This document shows, piece after piece, positions 12,301-23,068 of a stretch of DNA of 64,000 nt (position 1 is the stretch's first letter; each line of letters starts with the position of its first letter). Below the pieces are notes generated by a model. The model saw nothing but the letters and a program-made list of their open reading frames with translations. It was not told the DNA's origin and made no database searches. Source of the stretch: Azolla caroliniana (Eukaryota; Polypodiophyta); the NCBI GenBank assembly GCA_043228905.1, contig JBHGNT010000008.1, forward strand, positions 2,728,001 through 2,792,000, written 5' to 3'. A program made the translations under genes and the position numbers.

Positions 12301-15300
12301 TTTAAGTTGTAATCCTTTGTTTGGTCTTATAGGTCATTTTGGTCTCTTAACAGATATTAATATTTCTTTCTTTCTTTCTTTACATCACTTGCAAATCATG
12401 TGCAGTTCCTCATGGTGCACTTACTGTATGAAATTGGGGAAGAATCCATCGTATCAATGGATTCAACATCCTTGCATATTCATCAATTACCACCTTTATA
12501 ATTGTATTGCATCGATTCTCTACTACATTTTTCATATCACTTGATTAGTTTCTTTTGTGGACATTTTACCCCAATTCTCTATATATAGAAGAGGATTTCA
12601 ATGCCTTTTCATGAATTCTCAATACCTTTTGACTAATAAGTTAGTTAATTCTATTCCATGCTCACTGAGGATTTGCATGAACAAGTATTATACATTACAA
12701 TCATACACTATTCTGACATAAAGAAAGGGGTATTAAGATTGAAATCAGTTCCCTTGTGTATATTGCATTTCTCTGGAAATAATCATGAACATATTCAATA
12801 GCATTACAATGTGAAAACATTTTATCCACCTTAGCAAGCACGCAAAGAAGAAGAAAAAATCAATGATTGAAAAGCTTCCTTAACTCAAAATAAGTCCCTA
12901 TGTTTTAGAATACAAGAGAACATGTGGTGTAATCAGATAGTTCTCTGGATGCTACAACAGAATGGGAATTAAGATGGCACTTATAAAAACAATACAAATG
13001 CATTATTACCTTATGCACTAACTCTATACTTTTTTCTAGATCACCACTGCATCTTGCTTTTTTTGCAGACATTTGATACACCTATATATGAAACATTTGC
13101 ATAAGATCCTTACATAGGAAAAACTTCATTTTAAGTAAGGAAAGATACACAGTCTAAGGTTGTGGGATGCAATTGTCCAGCTATATGCAGTTGAAAAACC
13201 AATATAAGGCTTGTAAGGTAAGATTATACTCGAGAAATTGCTATAGATTACTAAGTGTTAATGCTTCCAAGGCCCACTCATATTAAGTTTCTTACATAAT
13301 GTTGTTTTCTCAGCCAGACTTTTCAAGACGGAAACATGGCTATGCATAATTATGAGGATATCAAGTCCTATACATGTACCAAAAAGTTTAAGCGTCAATT
13401 TCCTACAGAAATAAATGAAACTCGAAATGCACGTCATGCAATGTCCCCTGCATGTTTTCCCACCAAAAACGAGATTGTTTTTTCAATTGTTACATTTATA
13501 ACAGCAAGAAATGTCAATAGCATGAAAGATTGGATCAAACCTCAAGAAGATGTTTGGATCCTAGCATAAGGATATTATTGTCCTTTCTTTCTCTTGCAAA
13601 ATCAAGGCATTCCTCAAACAGTGACATTGCAATCGGATACTGCCCCAGCTTGACATACACTTTTCCAAGGCTGAATTTACCCTGAAAAATACATGACATC
13701 TAGTTTTTAAAATTAAGAGACTTCAAAACCTCAATGCTCAGGTGGTAACTCTCAGAAAAAGTATAATATCCCATAATTAGAGTTTATATGTTTAAGGATA
13801 ACCATTCTCCCATAACTAAGTATAGTTTATATGTTAATAAAGCCAAGTAATGAAGTTAAAATTAGTCAGAAAAACGAAAATATGCATTTGCTTTATGGTG
13901 GGAAAGAAAACTGTGAATTTCAGTCTTGACCTTGGCTTCATGAGCAAAGTTTCCAGCTTGCTTGGCGGTACTCACACTTCTTGAAAAATAATATACTGCC
14001 TTATGATAATCCTGTGACTCTTCAAAAATATTTGCAATTACATAGTTGATCTCACAAAGCTTCCCAACATCACCTATTAGGATTATCAGTAAATGGTTTC
14101 TTATTAAAGTTTTCATAAATCGGTTTAAATAACAGAAGTAACTTTAGTCCTGTATTCACTCCATAATACAGGACTCAGAAGAAGCTCCATTAACTTTCTT
14201 TTCATCAGAGAGGCTTGCATTGGCCATCAGTGAAGCGTAATGAAAATAATATGACTAGCCCATAGAGTCCACACAATGTAATCACCTTATTTCTCAAAGT
14301 TTACGTGACTATGCATTAACATCACAGTCACAAGGGGCACATTCAAGGATGAGACCAAAATAGCTATTCACTGTTGTGATTAAAGAGAACTTAATCCTTA
14401 AATAATGGGGGACCATACAAAAGGATCATGACAACGGATCTACGTGAAAGTATTATCAATTTAGAATAAAAAGTTGAACCAAGCCCTAATCTCATTATGC
14501 TTCCAAATAGAGAGTGCACAAATGTTATAGCCTCTGTTTTGTGGAGATCATGAGCAGGCCATCTAGATAGCATATCCCAATAAGTGAATCTCATCTAAAA
14601 ATAACTCACTTTTCATCCCATCAACTACCAATTTGTGCTTCCTAACTTCTTGAAGCAGAATATTGTTAGGTATTTTGTCCCTCCTATTAGGAGAAGTCGT
14701 CGATATAAGAGATACAGCGTAGTAGTGAAGAGAAAGGTGTGAGTGTGAGTGACGGCACAGTTGTGGAACTTGCCAAAACCCTAGAAAGGGATTCTCTGAG
14801 ATCTGAGTTTGGTATATAGAAAGCTTGAGAGCTTTGTAACCTTTCTCCCTTCGTTTGTACTCTTGAATCATAGGGAAACTTTGCTCTCTGTCTATTGATT
14901 CTTGCTTATTTCTGGGTGTAAATCCCATCAAATATCAAGATATTGACAAAGATCCTCAGACAACAAAAGTAGAACTACAACATTGTAAAGAGATTTAAAT
15001 TGATTTCGTAACAGCAACATACCATCTACGAAAGCCAGATCCACCAGGACCATGGCCGTACCACTCCTGTCATTGATATATCAGGGCCATTATCACCAAC
15101 ACTGAAGGTTTCTTTTCTTGTTTAATAGGTCAAAAACCTCTCCATCATGGACTGATCCCTCTTTAGGTGGAAAATATTTTGGTCCATGGCGCTCACATTC
15201 ATATATTCACGACTAATGGGAAATATCTACATTTGATTGTCAAGAGCATAGAATGTCTATGTGCGTAAAGTGTTAGCCGAATGCTTGATGCTCGATAGGC

Positions 15301-18300
15301 AGGGTACTTTAGCCAGTTTTACTAACTCACATACAATTTTGATTTCTGTTCCCCAAGAAAGACAACATTTTCAGATAATTCTCAAAAGAAGTAGACATCA
15401 GTTTATTTTCCTTCAAGATTTCTGTAAAGAAGCATAATTAACCTTACAAAAGAGTGCAAGTAACTAATATTGAAAAACCTTAGGTTCTGAATTTAACCTT
15501 TCCGTGTAGCCAATTCTGACTCTACAAGGCTTTTACTCAAGTCAGACAGATGTGTCGATGATAAGACCTGCATAGAATTCAGCAATTAGTTATGAGATAA
15601 ATACCTGTTATAAAAAATAACTAATATGTTTCTGTGAAGATGAAAAGAAAAAAATCTCTATGCACTTGAATCTCTGTTATAAAAAACTGATATAGTTCAA
15701 TGAAAATGGAACGATTAAATCTTGTGTATGTGTATGTAAGAAGGAAGCAAATTATTCAAGATACAAGATAGAACTACAGCAATTACGATTCCAAAGGAGG
15801 GTTTACAATGTTTCAAGAAATCTATGCTCACAGAGAAGGTATGTAAAAATAAGGAAGAAGTTTGTCTCTTTACATCCATACAACATAACAATCTTTTTGA
15901 ATAAGAAGCTACACAAAATTGCTCTCATCTGAGGCTTTCTATACAGTACACACACCTTCAAGTCATTGCTTCAAACGTTTGGCATACTAAATTGAACAAC
16001 AATTGTTTGAAGAGGATTATTGAATAATTGGATGTGTCTGAAATGTTAAGGTTTCAAATTACTTGAGTATCTTCGGGCACTCTTGTAGCAGACAACACAC
16101 ATAGTGGGCTTATACACGTTCCATATCCAGTCAGCTATTTCATTTTATACTATCCCTCAGAAGTAGGCCAGACAGAAAAATCTGATGGATTATTGTTCAG
16201 TAAATTTACAATGTGTTTCATAATTATTAACAATAATAATTATACTTCAAGTGTGATCAGATATTTTTTATTTGGAGCTCAACATTACATGTGATAATGA
16301 TTCTCCATCCTGATCTTTTGGGCTATTACTTGCACGTTCTAACTGAGTTAGGTTAAAAAACTCTGCAATTAAAAAATAAAATCCTATTAAAAAAGAGATT
16401 AATAAGATGCGTTCATTTCAGCAAAACAAGTAGGGGTATTCTAGTCATTTTCCAAGCCTTAAAGGTATTCCTGTAAATATTTACAAATTTGCAAGTGTTT
16501 TGTCCCTATTAACTCTCTAGATCCGCTTAATTACCTACAACACCAAAATTACCATTGTTGTATCCTCAATGGGAATAAAATATCCAATAATCCTGTTTGA
16601 CACAAGTAATTAGACCTACAGGGAATAAATTATAAGAATGAACCGCTACCATTATGAACTATTCTGTTTCAATTCCAAGAAATATATAGTTGTGAAAAAG
16701 ATGACATTTAATATATGATTCTGACAATATAAATCACTGGATGGTCTGCAACAATCAGCTACTAAAGAGAAGAAGTGTTGGACAATGGAAGATATAATGG
16801 CTCTAATTTCATGATGATATTGATGTCATGGTTGTGACCCTGGTGCACAAACGTCCATGTGTGACATCCATGACAAAGAAATGGCACAAGATTGTCACAT
16901 TACGTTGTGTGGTGGCAAGAATATGGCATCTATAATGCAATCCCACTGCACATCAAAGAAAACACCAAATGGAGAGAACTTACTAAATACTGAAATTTCA
17001 TCCATGATAAGAGAAATTTCACTAAATAAAGTGAAAGCACATGCACACAAGCGGACTGGAACTGTTTTGGCACAGTGATGAGAAGTAGCTTGGATAAGGA
17101 AATGAAATAGCGAAAAGCTAAAGAAACTGGAACACATAAAGGAAGCTGAAAAATCGTTCATCTGTATGACCTCAGTTTTTTATGGGTAGGGATTTACACA
17201 ACTACATAACCCTTCAAATAGGGGGTTTAAACCTACACACTTGTCCACCTTCCACACACTTTATATACAGTGGCTATGGAGATCTCATATGTGATGATAG
17301 CACTAACAATGTGGTGACTGCCGTTGCTGCACCTAGCGGTTTCTTAAAAGGACCAAAACTTACAACATTCTTTAGCAGACCTGTATAGAAACTGTATTCT
17401 GAAAAGCTTGAAATGTCTCCTTTGTAAACTATCGCCCATCCTTCAATAATGTGTTGCTAAGGATGGTTACAGGGCATGATGCATGTGGAATCTGTAGCAT
17501 GTTTCACCAACTTGCTGATTTCAAATAGGGTGAGTATCCCTAAACTCTAATTGCCTAAATGAGACCCCCGCACTCTAATCCCTAAATTCAAATAAAATGC
17601 GTTTAAGACTGCCCCCTGAATTCTAGTCTCCTAAATCAGACCCCCCCAAACTCTAATCCCAAACTTAAGACCACTCACTATGATTAATTTGTCTCTATGC
17701 AATGTTTTTTAATTGCCTCTGTGACTAATGCTTCAAATATGGTTAAGATTATTTAGTCATAACATGTCTCTGGAAGTACTCGTGGTCAAATTTCCTCATT
17801 TTCCAATCCATATGTTAGTGGTTAAGTATTTTCGGAGTAGATATAACACAGACATCTAAATTCTGATAAAACAAGAATTTAAAATGTTTTATGATAGATA
17901 TGGTTTTTACCATGTAAACTGTTCCATTTCTGAAAACACTATAAAATGTATACAGAAAGTAAAAATAGATTGCGATTGTGATTTTTGCTAGAATAATTTT
18001 TATATGATTTTATGCATTAATTGCAATTTAACAAAACAAATTCAAATCTCAACATCAAACTATGCCACCACTCAATAGAATTCTCTATGGAACAGAGCAC
18101 CCAATGGAATATTCTCTATATAAAATGGAACAGCCAATAATTAAAAAACATGATAGCATTCTCTACGAACCTTACCAATGAATGCTTTTGGCTTTCCAAA
18201 TGATAACATGTTCATGCATAAATGCTGTTGAACAGGAATAGATGTGCATGTAAGGCCATTCGCCATCTTCATAGCCTCATGTTTAAGCTGTTAAAGTATT

Positions 18301-20019
18301 CATTATAAGCATCAACAAATGTATAGCAAATTTCCCAAAAATGAAGAAAAATATGCTCCATTCTTTTTAGTTGCATTCAGATTGCTAACAAGTAACTCTA
18401 TATAATGAAAAATGAGCAAAGTACATGCCTGGTACTGCAGACAATGGATGGCTTTTTTATAAGAAATTCCTCTAAAATACAGTGTCTATGGAAGATTTCT
18501 TGAAATCCGTTTGAATGCTCTTATAACTTGCGATGTTCTCAAATCTCTATGTCTATCTTCTTAATTTTTCTGAATCCTATGGACAATTTATTTTTTCCCT
18601 CTTCCATGAGTTCACAAACCTCTATCATTAGTATGATGTCCCATTGAGATCATTTGACCATTAGGGTTTCTTATGTCTACTTGAGTAGTTGGATTTCATA
18701 ATTTGAAAATTCTCTAAGCATTGGATATTGCTCGAGCGATGTCTACTTTCCTGTATTTGGGGTGACACATCTTTGGTATGGCTGCAAGCCACCATGAAAA
18801 CTTGCCCTCATTGAGCATATCTTAATATTCTTACCAATTCCGTTTTCATTTTCAGATATCCTTCACCCAACTGAACAAACAAACTTACTTTTGTGGCTCC
18901 TGTGCGCTATGCTGCATTCACATATTTCTAAGTAGTTCTCTTAGGGAAGGAAGTTTCAAAAGCGGAAGACAGAGACTTCAGGTATATACATGCATGGGAT
19001 CAGGAAGGGCCGTAGAATTTTTGAAGTAAATCAATGTTTTGGTGGTTCCCCTTTTTCCTTTCTGTTTCTATTGTTTTGGCAGCATGGTCCTAAGGCTTTA
19101 GTCTGGACTCTGAATCAAGTTTGTTGGATGCCGGCAGAGCGCATATCATTGGTCGCAAAAATTGTCGGGCAGATGATGACTTGTTGAGTCGAGTCATGTG
19201 GTATAGAGTCATTGGTCACAAGCTCTTTACGTGATGGTATTGCAGTGATGGGACTTTGACAGGTGAGATGGAATAGAGAAATGAATGCACGCAACTAGAC
19301 AAGGACCACCTTTACTTGAAAAATAAGATGCTAGTTTACTTCTAAAAATATTATGGATAAGGCAGAAAGCCTCGCTCTTCATGGCAATACTTATGTATCT
19401 GGTACCTTGTGTAATTCAATCAACAAGTAGTTTCCTTCACATGCCTTTACCTCTTATCCTGATTTCCTCTCATGCCTTATGAGTTGGAAGTTTTTGGGGC
19501 AACTTCATATGAAGTTATGGAAACATGTATGATACTTCCCTACGGTGAGAATGTTGTTGCTTATATAGATAGGTTCATTGAGAAACTCTTGGAATGCTAG
19601 TAAAGATGAGGTATCTAATAAGAGCTTATTCATTCCTATTTTTGTCAATTCTAACATTTGTGATGAATCTATTGATTACAATCATATATTTTTCAAGCAA
19701 CCGATGGTAGTAAAAATCTTATTTACGGTCTAATCCTTTTTGCCTAAAAATGGAAAATTGATGGAAAACCGCGCACATCTCTATAACATTTAAAGATGGA
19801 GATTGGGAATATCAGGGGCCAAAAGCCTACCATATCTCGCACATCATCTTTCAGTTTTCGCTTGAGTTCGGCGTGTTTGCTGAGGCGACATTGCATCTGT
19901 GACTTGATCGGCTTCTCGAGCCTCTAAACCAAAAAAAAAAACGAGAAAGAACAAACGCATAAGTTCAAGATTCTCTACTAAGGGAGGGAAGGTCGACGAA
20001 AGGAGAGGCACAGGCACAG

Positions 20020-20050
<31 letters not shown>

Positions 20051-20177
20051 CCTGAGAGGCAGCGAGCAAATTTGCGGTGATGGCGGCTTGTTGTGATGCA
20101 ATATCGAGCGTGTTGGATTGGAGCGATGGCCTGGGCTCCATCTGCTGCTGCTGCTTCTCCTCCACCGTCGTCTCCAT
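6364..20177 (-). CDS. TTC29: TTC29-like tetratricopeptide protein of motile cilia (complete, 11 exons)
   Basis: TPR protein resembling TTC29, an axoneme/IFT-associated protein needed for sperm flagellar movement in animals. Exons: 20052-20177, 19831-19923, 18176-18287, 16289-16362, 15498-15567, 13931-14073, 13541-13681, 13010-13081, 8718-8870, 8071-8196, 6364-6558. All junctions are GT/AG and phase-compatible, giving 1305 nt (434 residues), near the length of animal TTC29. The N-terminal 73 residues are Gln-rich, then basic. From about residue 158 to the end there are consecutive TPR-type helices, e.g. GKVYVKLGQYPIAMSLFEEC, GLLQQKLSRFDLALPF, LAKTHEHMGNIELAIQHLE and GMMYKNQSLYEKALGYFEMF. The last two repeats and the closing segment line up in order with the TTC29 C-terminus as I know it. 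The start follows a (TTC)n leader. Introns are long and hold transposons. Another TPR family is possible, but the order of helices favours TTC29. Confidence 0.85.
9738..10540 (+). repeat. Possible LTR-type promoter remnant in a TTC29 intron
   Basis: A TATA-like CCTATAAATAGG follows a hairpin at 10184-10212, then a purine-rich leader. The segment around GAGCAGAGATCCCAT occurs twice, near 9771 and 10501, each preceded by a TACCATT[A/G]CA motif, as expected if two retroelement 5' ends had been joined. Exact LTR ends and a target duplication could not be established. Confidence 0.35.
10184..10212. repeat. Nearly perfect short palindrome
   Basis: GGTTTTTGGTTTTT followed by AAAAACCAAAAACC makes a self-complementary arm pair directly upstream of the TATAAATAG motif. 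Confidence 0.7.
10570..11600 (+). pseudogene. Decayed LINE reverse transcriptase in a TTC29 intron
   Basis: Conceptual translation in shifting frames gives ordered pieces of a non-LTR reverse transcriptase: LTLQALIDKKKPKNGQ, then FVDFGKAF (motif A region), LTQQLEALGVP, IGIKQGCTLSCTLLGLYIGD (motif B region), a broken YADD region near 10990-11010, VNLDKT-like LINLDKTEVMVF, and a C-terminal ASVPCDIIRAEMGAA. Stops and frameshifts interrupt it throughout. It lies in the intron between the exons at 8718-8870 and 13010-13081, in antisense to the host gene. I saw no 3' tail or target duplication. Confidence 0.8.
12143..12363. mobile_element. Foldback element with 103-bp arms in a TTC29 intron
   Basis: The arms 12143-12245 and 12261-12363 are reverse complements with only about two mismatches, around a 15-nt loop. 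The outer end reads ATATTAATATCTG and the inner ends AATAAGTA / TACTTATT. Nothing suggests coding. It fits a very young MITE or foldback element, or a hairpin RNA source. Transcripts of the host gene would carry it within an intron. Confidence 0.9.
14664..14930 (+). mobile_element. Solo LTR with 5-bp target duplication
   Basis: The element begins TGTTAGGTATTTTG and ends AAATCCCATCA (TG...CA). It is flanked on both sides by AATAT (14659-14663 and 14931-14935). A GGTATATAG box and a following leader suggest + orientation. Its 267-bp size suits a copia-type LTR. No internal region remains, so recombination between two LTRs is the likely origin. It lies in a TTC29 intron. Confidence 0.85.
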
Positions 20178-20200
20178 GAAGAAGAAGAAGAAGAAGAATT
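20178..20200. repeat. (TTC)n leader of the TTC29-like gene
   Basis: GAAGAAGAAGAAGAAGAA on the + strand, i.e. (TTC)n directly before the ATG on the gene strand. Confidence 0.8.
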
Positions 20201-20310
20201 TGTTCGGATTCCTGAACAACCGTTCCGTTGGAACCCAAAAACCTTCAGTTTTCCATGGATTTGGATGGGTACAACTCCACATACATACATACATACATAT
20301 ATGATTTTAA

Positions 20311-20720
20311 TAACAATCGGCAACGGTTCGGTTTGAACTGAACCGAACCGAACCGTGAAACCACGGCTTAACTGTTAAAATAGTTCGGTTCGGTTCGGTT
20401 CAGGTTTAGGTTTTTTTTTACGGTTCTGTTCGGTTTCAACTGTTAGAAACCGTAGTTTTAACGGTTTAACGGTTTTTGTTTTTAAACAATCTTTTCATTT
20501 TTAGACCTTATTCTCACATTTTTAGGAACATCTTTAAAATTTAAAAATAATGAAATATTGTAATTTTTTACCTAAGTTGAAAACCGAAACTGAACCACGA
20601 AACCGCAGTTTTAACGGTTTGAATTTTTTTAACGGTTTCGTGGTTCGGTTCAAGTTTCAAAAAAAATTAATGGTTCGGTTTTGACCCTCTCAAACTGAAC
20701 CGAACTGTTGCCGATTGTTA
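20311..20720. mobile_element. MITE-like element with TIRs, upstream of TTC29
   Basis: Terminal inverted repeats: TAACAATCGGCAACGGTTCG at the left end and its near complement CTGTTGCCGATTGTTA at the right. The interior is rich in AACCGAACCG / CGGTTCGGTT subrepeats and poly-T and does not code. It sits in a CATA microsatellite 134 bp from the TTC29 start codon. An exact target duplication is not evident, so I leave the superfamily open. Confidence 0.75.
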
Positions 20721-20754
20721 CATACATACGCTCGTGTCTAACTACTACCAAATA

Positions 20755-20818
20755 TTCAAGAGGGCAAGTGAGGGAATTGCAGGCACGAACGGTGCAGGTC
20801 GCTCAACCGAGGGTGCGT
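20755..20818 (+). repeat. Hairpin-headed dispersed repeat, copy A, left part
   Basis: GAGGGAATTGCAGGCACG then AACGGTGCAGGTCGCTC, the left arm of a palindrome whose right arm (GATCTGCACCGTCC) lies at 25876-25889 beyond the inserted retrotransposon. Related copies occur at 56150-56262 and, inverted, at 62345-62520. Confidence 0.75.
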
Positions 20819-21591
20819 TGTCGTGAAGAATTTCGGCCAGAGGCGGAAACCGGGAAACATTGGCTACCTCGGCGGGGTGCAGCGTGTGTACGCACCCATG
20901 TACATTTAGTGTGAATATCGAGGGCGCCTTTATGGCGCCGAAGAGTAGTCAAGTCGGGGCAGACGATCCCATGTAAGGCGGGATTTGTCCCACATTGTAA
21001 CGCATCCCTTTCCTTGTTCTATAAAAGGAAGGGAAAGCCCTTTGTGAAAAGGGTTGCCCATTTTGCATTCGAGGGTATACCGTTAGGTTTAGAGTTAAGT
21101 TCTTCTTCTTCTCCCCGTTCGTGTTTTGCTTAGGGTTCGCTTTGGTTCGGCCTCCTGTGAAAGACCCCGCTCGGCGTGACGAGTTGAGAGCTCCCCGACG
21201 GCGGCTTGGCAGCAAACAACTACTGTAACCTACCTCAGTCCGGCTCGAAGCCGGGAATGTATTCTTCTTATATATATATACATATACGTTTGCGTCTGTC
21301 TGTGTATATTGGCGTCTTTGTTGGTGTCGGGTGCTTCCCCCCCCTTCCTGCGTTTCTTGTACATGAGGGCGTGAGCTGTGCGTGCGTGCGTGCGTGTGTG
21401 TGTGTGTGTGTGCGCGCGAGTCGGTGTCAAGCGCGCACTCCCTCTCTTTCTCTCTCTCTCTTCGGTTGCTTCCGGCGTGCTTTTGGGATGCCCCGGAAAC
21501 GGTGAAGTGCGACTTCCTACGCTCCGTCGCTCCCTAGTCCAAGACCCCCGTGGTCCCGCCTTTCTCCACGCACACGCGTAACAACGCGACA
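20819..21591 (+). repeat. 5' LTR of the gag-only element
   Basis: A 773-bp LTR with a TATAAAA box at 21020-21026, a CTTCTTCTTCTTC leader, GT and CT microsatellite stretches near 21389-21460, and the end motif CTAGTCCAAGACCC...CACGCACACGCG. The boundary was set by comparison with the 3' copy and by TG...CA termini. Confidence 0.9.
21020..21026 (+). promoter_or_regulatory. TATA box in the 5' LTR
   Basis: TATAAAA about 200 bp into the LTR, also present in the 3' LTR at about 25288. This is the expected position for retrotransposon transcription. Confidence 0.7.
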
Positions 21592-21595
21592 TCTT

Positions 21596-21611
21596 TGGTG
21601 AACCCGACGTG
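21596..21611 (+). other. Primer binding site candidate
   Basis: TGGTGAACCCGACGTG begins four bases after the 5' LTR. TGG matches the complement of a tRNA CCA end. The tRNA itself cannot be named from this sequence alone. Confidence 0.6.
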
Positions 21612-21628
21612 AAAGGCGGCAAGGGAGG

Positions 21629-23068
21629 ATGGAGTCGGAAGACGACAACCTTGCGGAGATGGTGGCCGAAGTGGTGTTGGAGTCGACACGAGTGGTGATG
21701 AGGCGAGAAGCAGCGCAACAAGCGGTTGAGCGAGTGGTCGAAAGAGTCGGCCGTTTCAACGGGGACAAAGTCCCATCTTACTTGGAAGCCTACAACGCGG
21801 AAATGGAGGAGCGTGGTGTAGACGAGGCGTTGAGGCTGGAGTTCTTCTGTCGGGTCGTGGCTGTCCGGATGCATGCGGAAGTAAAGGAGCTCCGTGAGGC
21901 TCATAGTTCGTGGGAGGCCTTCGAAGAGGCGCTCCTGAAGGCATACGGAGGACGGCAAAAGAGCCGGGGACGACACGACTTTGACCAGTGGGTAGCATCG
22001 GCAAAGACCCACCGGGGCGCGACCAAGGTGTTCCGAGAGTTCGAGCGATGGCTTGCTCGGCTCCCGGAGCGGGAACAAGGTTTGGTGGGGGCGGACAAGG
22101 TCCTATTGTTTGTCAGGTCGATCGACCGAATGGAACGGGAGGCCATCGGGATTGAGCTCGAAGACGATGATGGAGCGAATGGGCTTACGGAGGACTGGTC
22201 GAAGGTCGGAAGGGTGTGCCAACAGCTAGACAACGAGCGAGCCAAGAAGGCTAAGAGGAAGGTACGCGACGGCGTGCCATCACAGCGGGAAGAGGCCGAA
22301 CGGCAGAGAGAGTCGGCAAGGGTAGGCGTTGGGGCCAGGATTGCGGAGGCGTACGCAGCTCTCGAGGCGATGCTCGAGGAAGAGGAAAGACGGAGGCCGC
22401 AAGCCAAGACTGAGAAGACGTACTTGCCCCGCGCGACGGCGGAAGATCAGTACGACGGTACCACGGGAGAGGGTGCGGAACGAAACGCCCTCTCGACTTG
22501 CGGAGATAGAACGGCCAAGGACGAGGCCGAGATACAGATCGCGGAACCGGAACGTTGGGACCAGCGGTTTCGGGCGTGTCGGCCCGAGATCCCGGTCATG
22601 GGAGAAGCAAGCCCAGACGGGGCTTGCGCGATCGGTAAGAAGACGACCGCCGACCACGAAGAGTCAGTGGCTACGGACAAGGGCGTAAAACGGACGGGCG
22701 ATTCTTTGTGTCTTCCCACACTTGCTCCCGGGACGATGGTAGTCGGGCCCAAGTGCCCACGTGAGTCCCAAGCGGAGGAAGGCGGCGGCGAAAGGCCGAG
22801 AATCACCGGCGAGACAATACGGGGAAGGAATGGACGAAAGCCCACGGACCCGATTCTGGAGAACTCGGCATTCGGGCCCGTATACCCATGTAAGACCGAG
22901 GAGATGGATAGCAGTACTAAGGAGTCCTGGCACGATGCCAGCGAAGTCGGATGGGAAACGGCCCGCGAGGAAGCCGAGGACGGACACGGCACGAGGGGAT
23001 CGGCATTCCAATACAGGTGGAGCGTGATCCGGTCGTGGATCGTTCGATCGGGGCCAGATTCGGCGTGA
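21629..23068 (+). CDS. gag: Retrotransposon Gag protein, intact ORF
   Basis: A 479-residue ORF starting 37 bases after the 5' LTR at the first good ATG (MESEDDNLAEMV). Residues about 35-150 look like a retrotransposon Gag domain: RVGRFNGDKVPSYLEAY, then AVRMHAEVKELREA, WEAFEEALLKAYGG and FREFERWLARLPERE. Residues 150-270 are charged and helical. The C-terminal half is low-complexity, hydrophilic and Arg/Glu/Pro-rich. Scattered cysteines do not form a CCHC zinc knuckle, unlike many Gags. The protein should package element RNA into virus-like particles; enzymes would have to come in trans. The frame is uninterrupted, suggesting recent activity or selection. Confidence 0.85.
   Translation: MESEDDNLAEMVAEVVLESTRVVMRREAAQQAVERVVERVGRFNGDKVPSYLEAYNAEMEERGVDEALRLEFFCRVVAVRMHAEVKELREAHSSWEAFEEALLKAYGGRQKSRGRHDFDQWVASAKTHRGATKVFREFERWLARLPEREQGLVGADKVLLFVRSIDRMEREAIGIELEDDDGANGLTEDWSKVGRVCQQLDNERAKKAKRKVRDGVPSQREEAERQRESARVGVGARIAEAYAALEAMLEEEERRRPQAKTEKTYLPRATAEDQYDGTTGEGAERNALSTCGDRTAKDEAEIQIAEPERWDQRFRACRPEIPVMGEASPDGACAIGKKTTADHEESVATDKGVKRTGDSLCLPTLAPGTMVVGPKCPRESQAEEGGGERPRITGETIRGRNGRKPTDPILENSAFGPVYPCKTEEMDSSTKESWHDASEVGWETAREEAEDGHGTRGSAFQYRWSVIRSWIVRSGPDSA

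Noticed and set aside
19844-20323. Several overlapping ORFs on both strands around the TTC29 start
   Set aside because: Only the frame starting at 20177 joins in phase to the downstream TPR exons; the others are read-through of the leader and intron.
21230-22078. 282-residue minus-strand ORF and further long minus-strand frames up to 25220
   Set aside because: Antisense shadows in GC-rich LTR and gag sequence, without recognisable domains.
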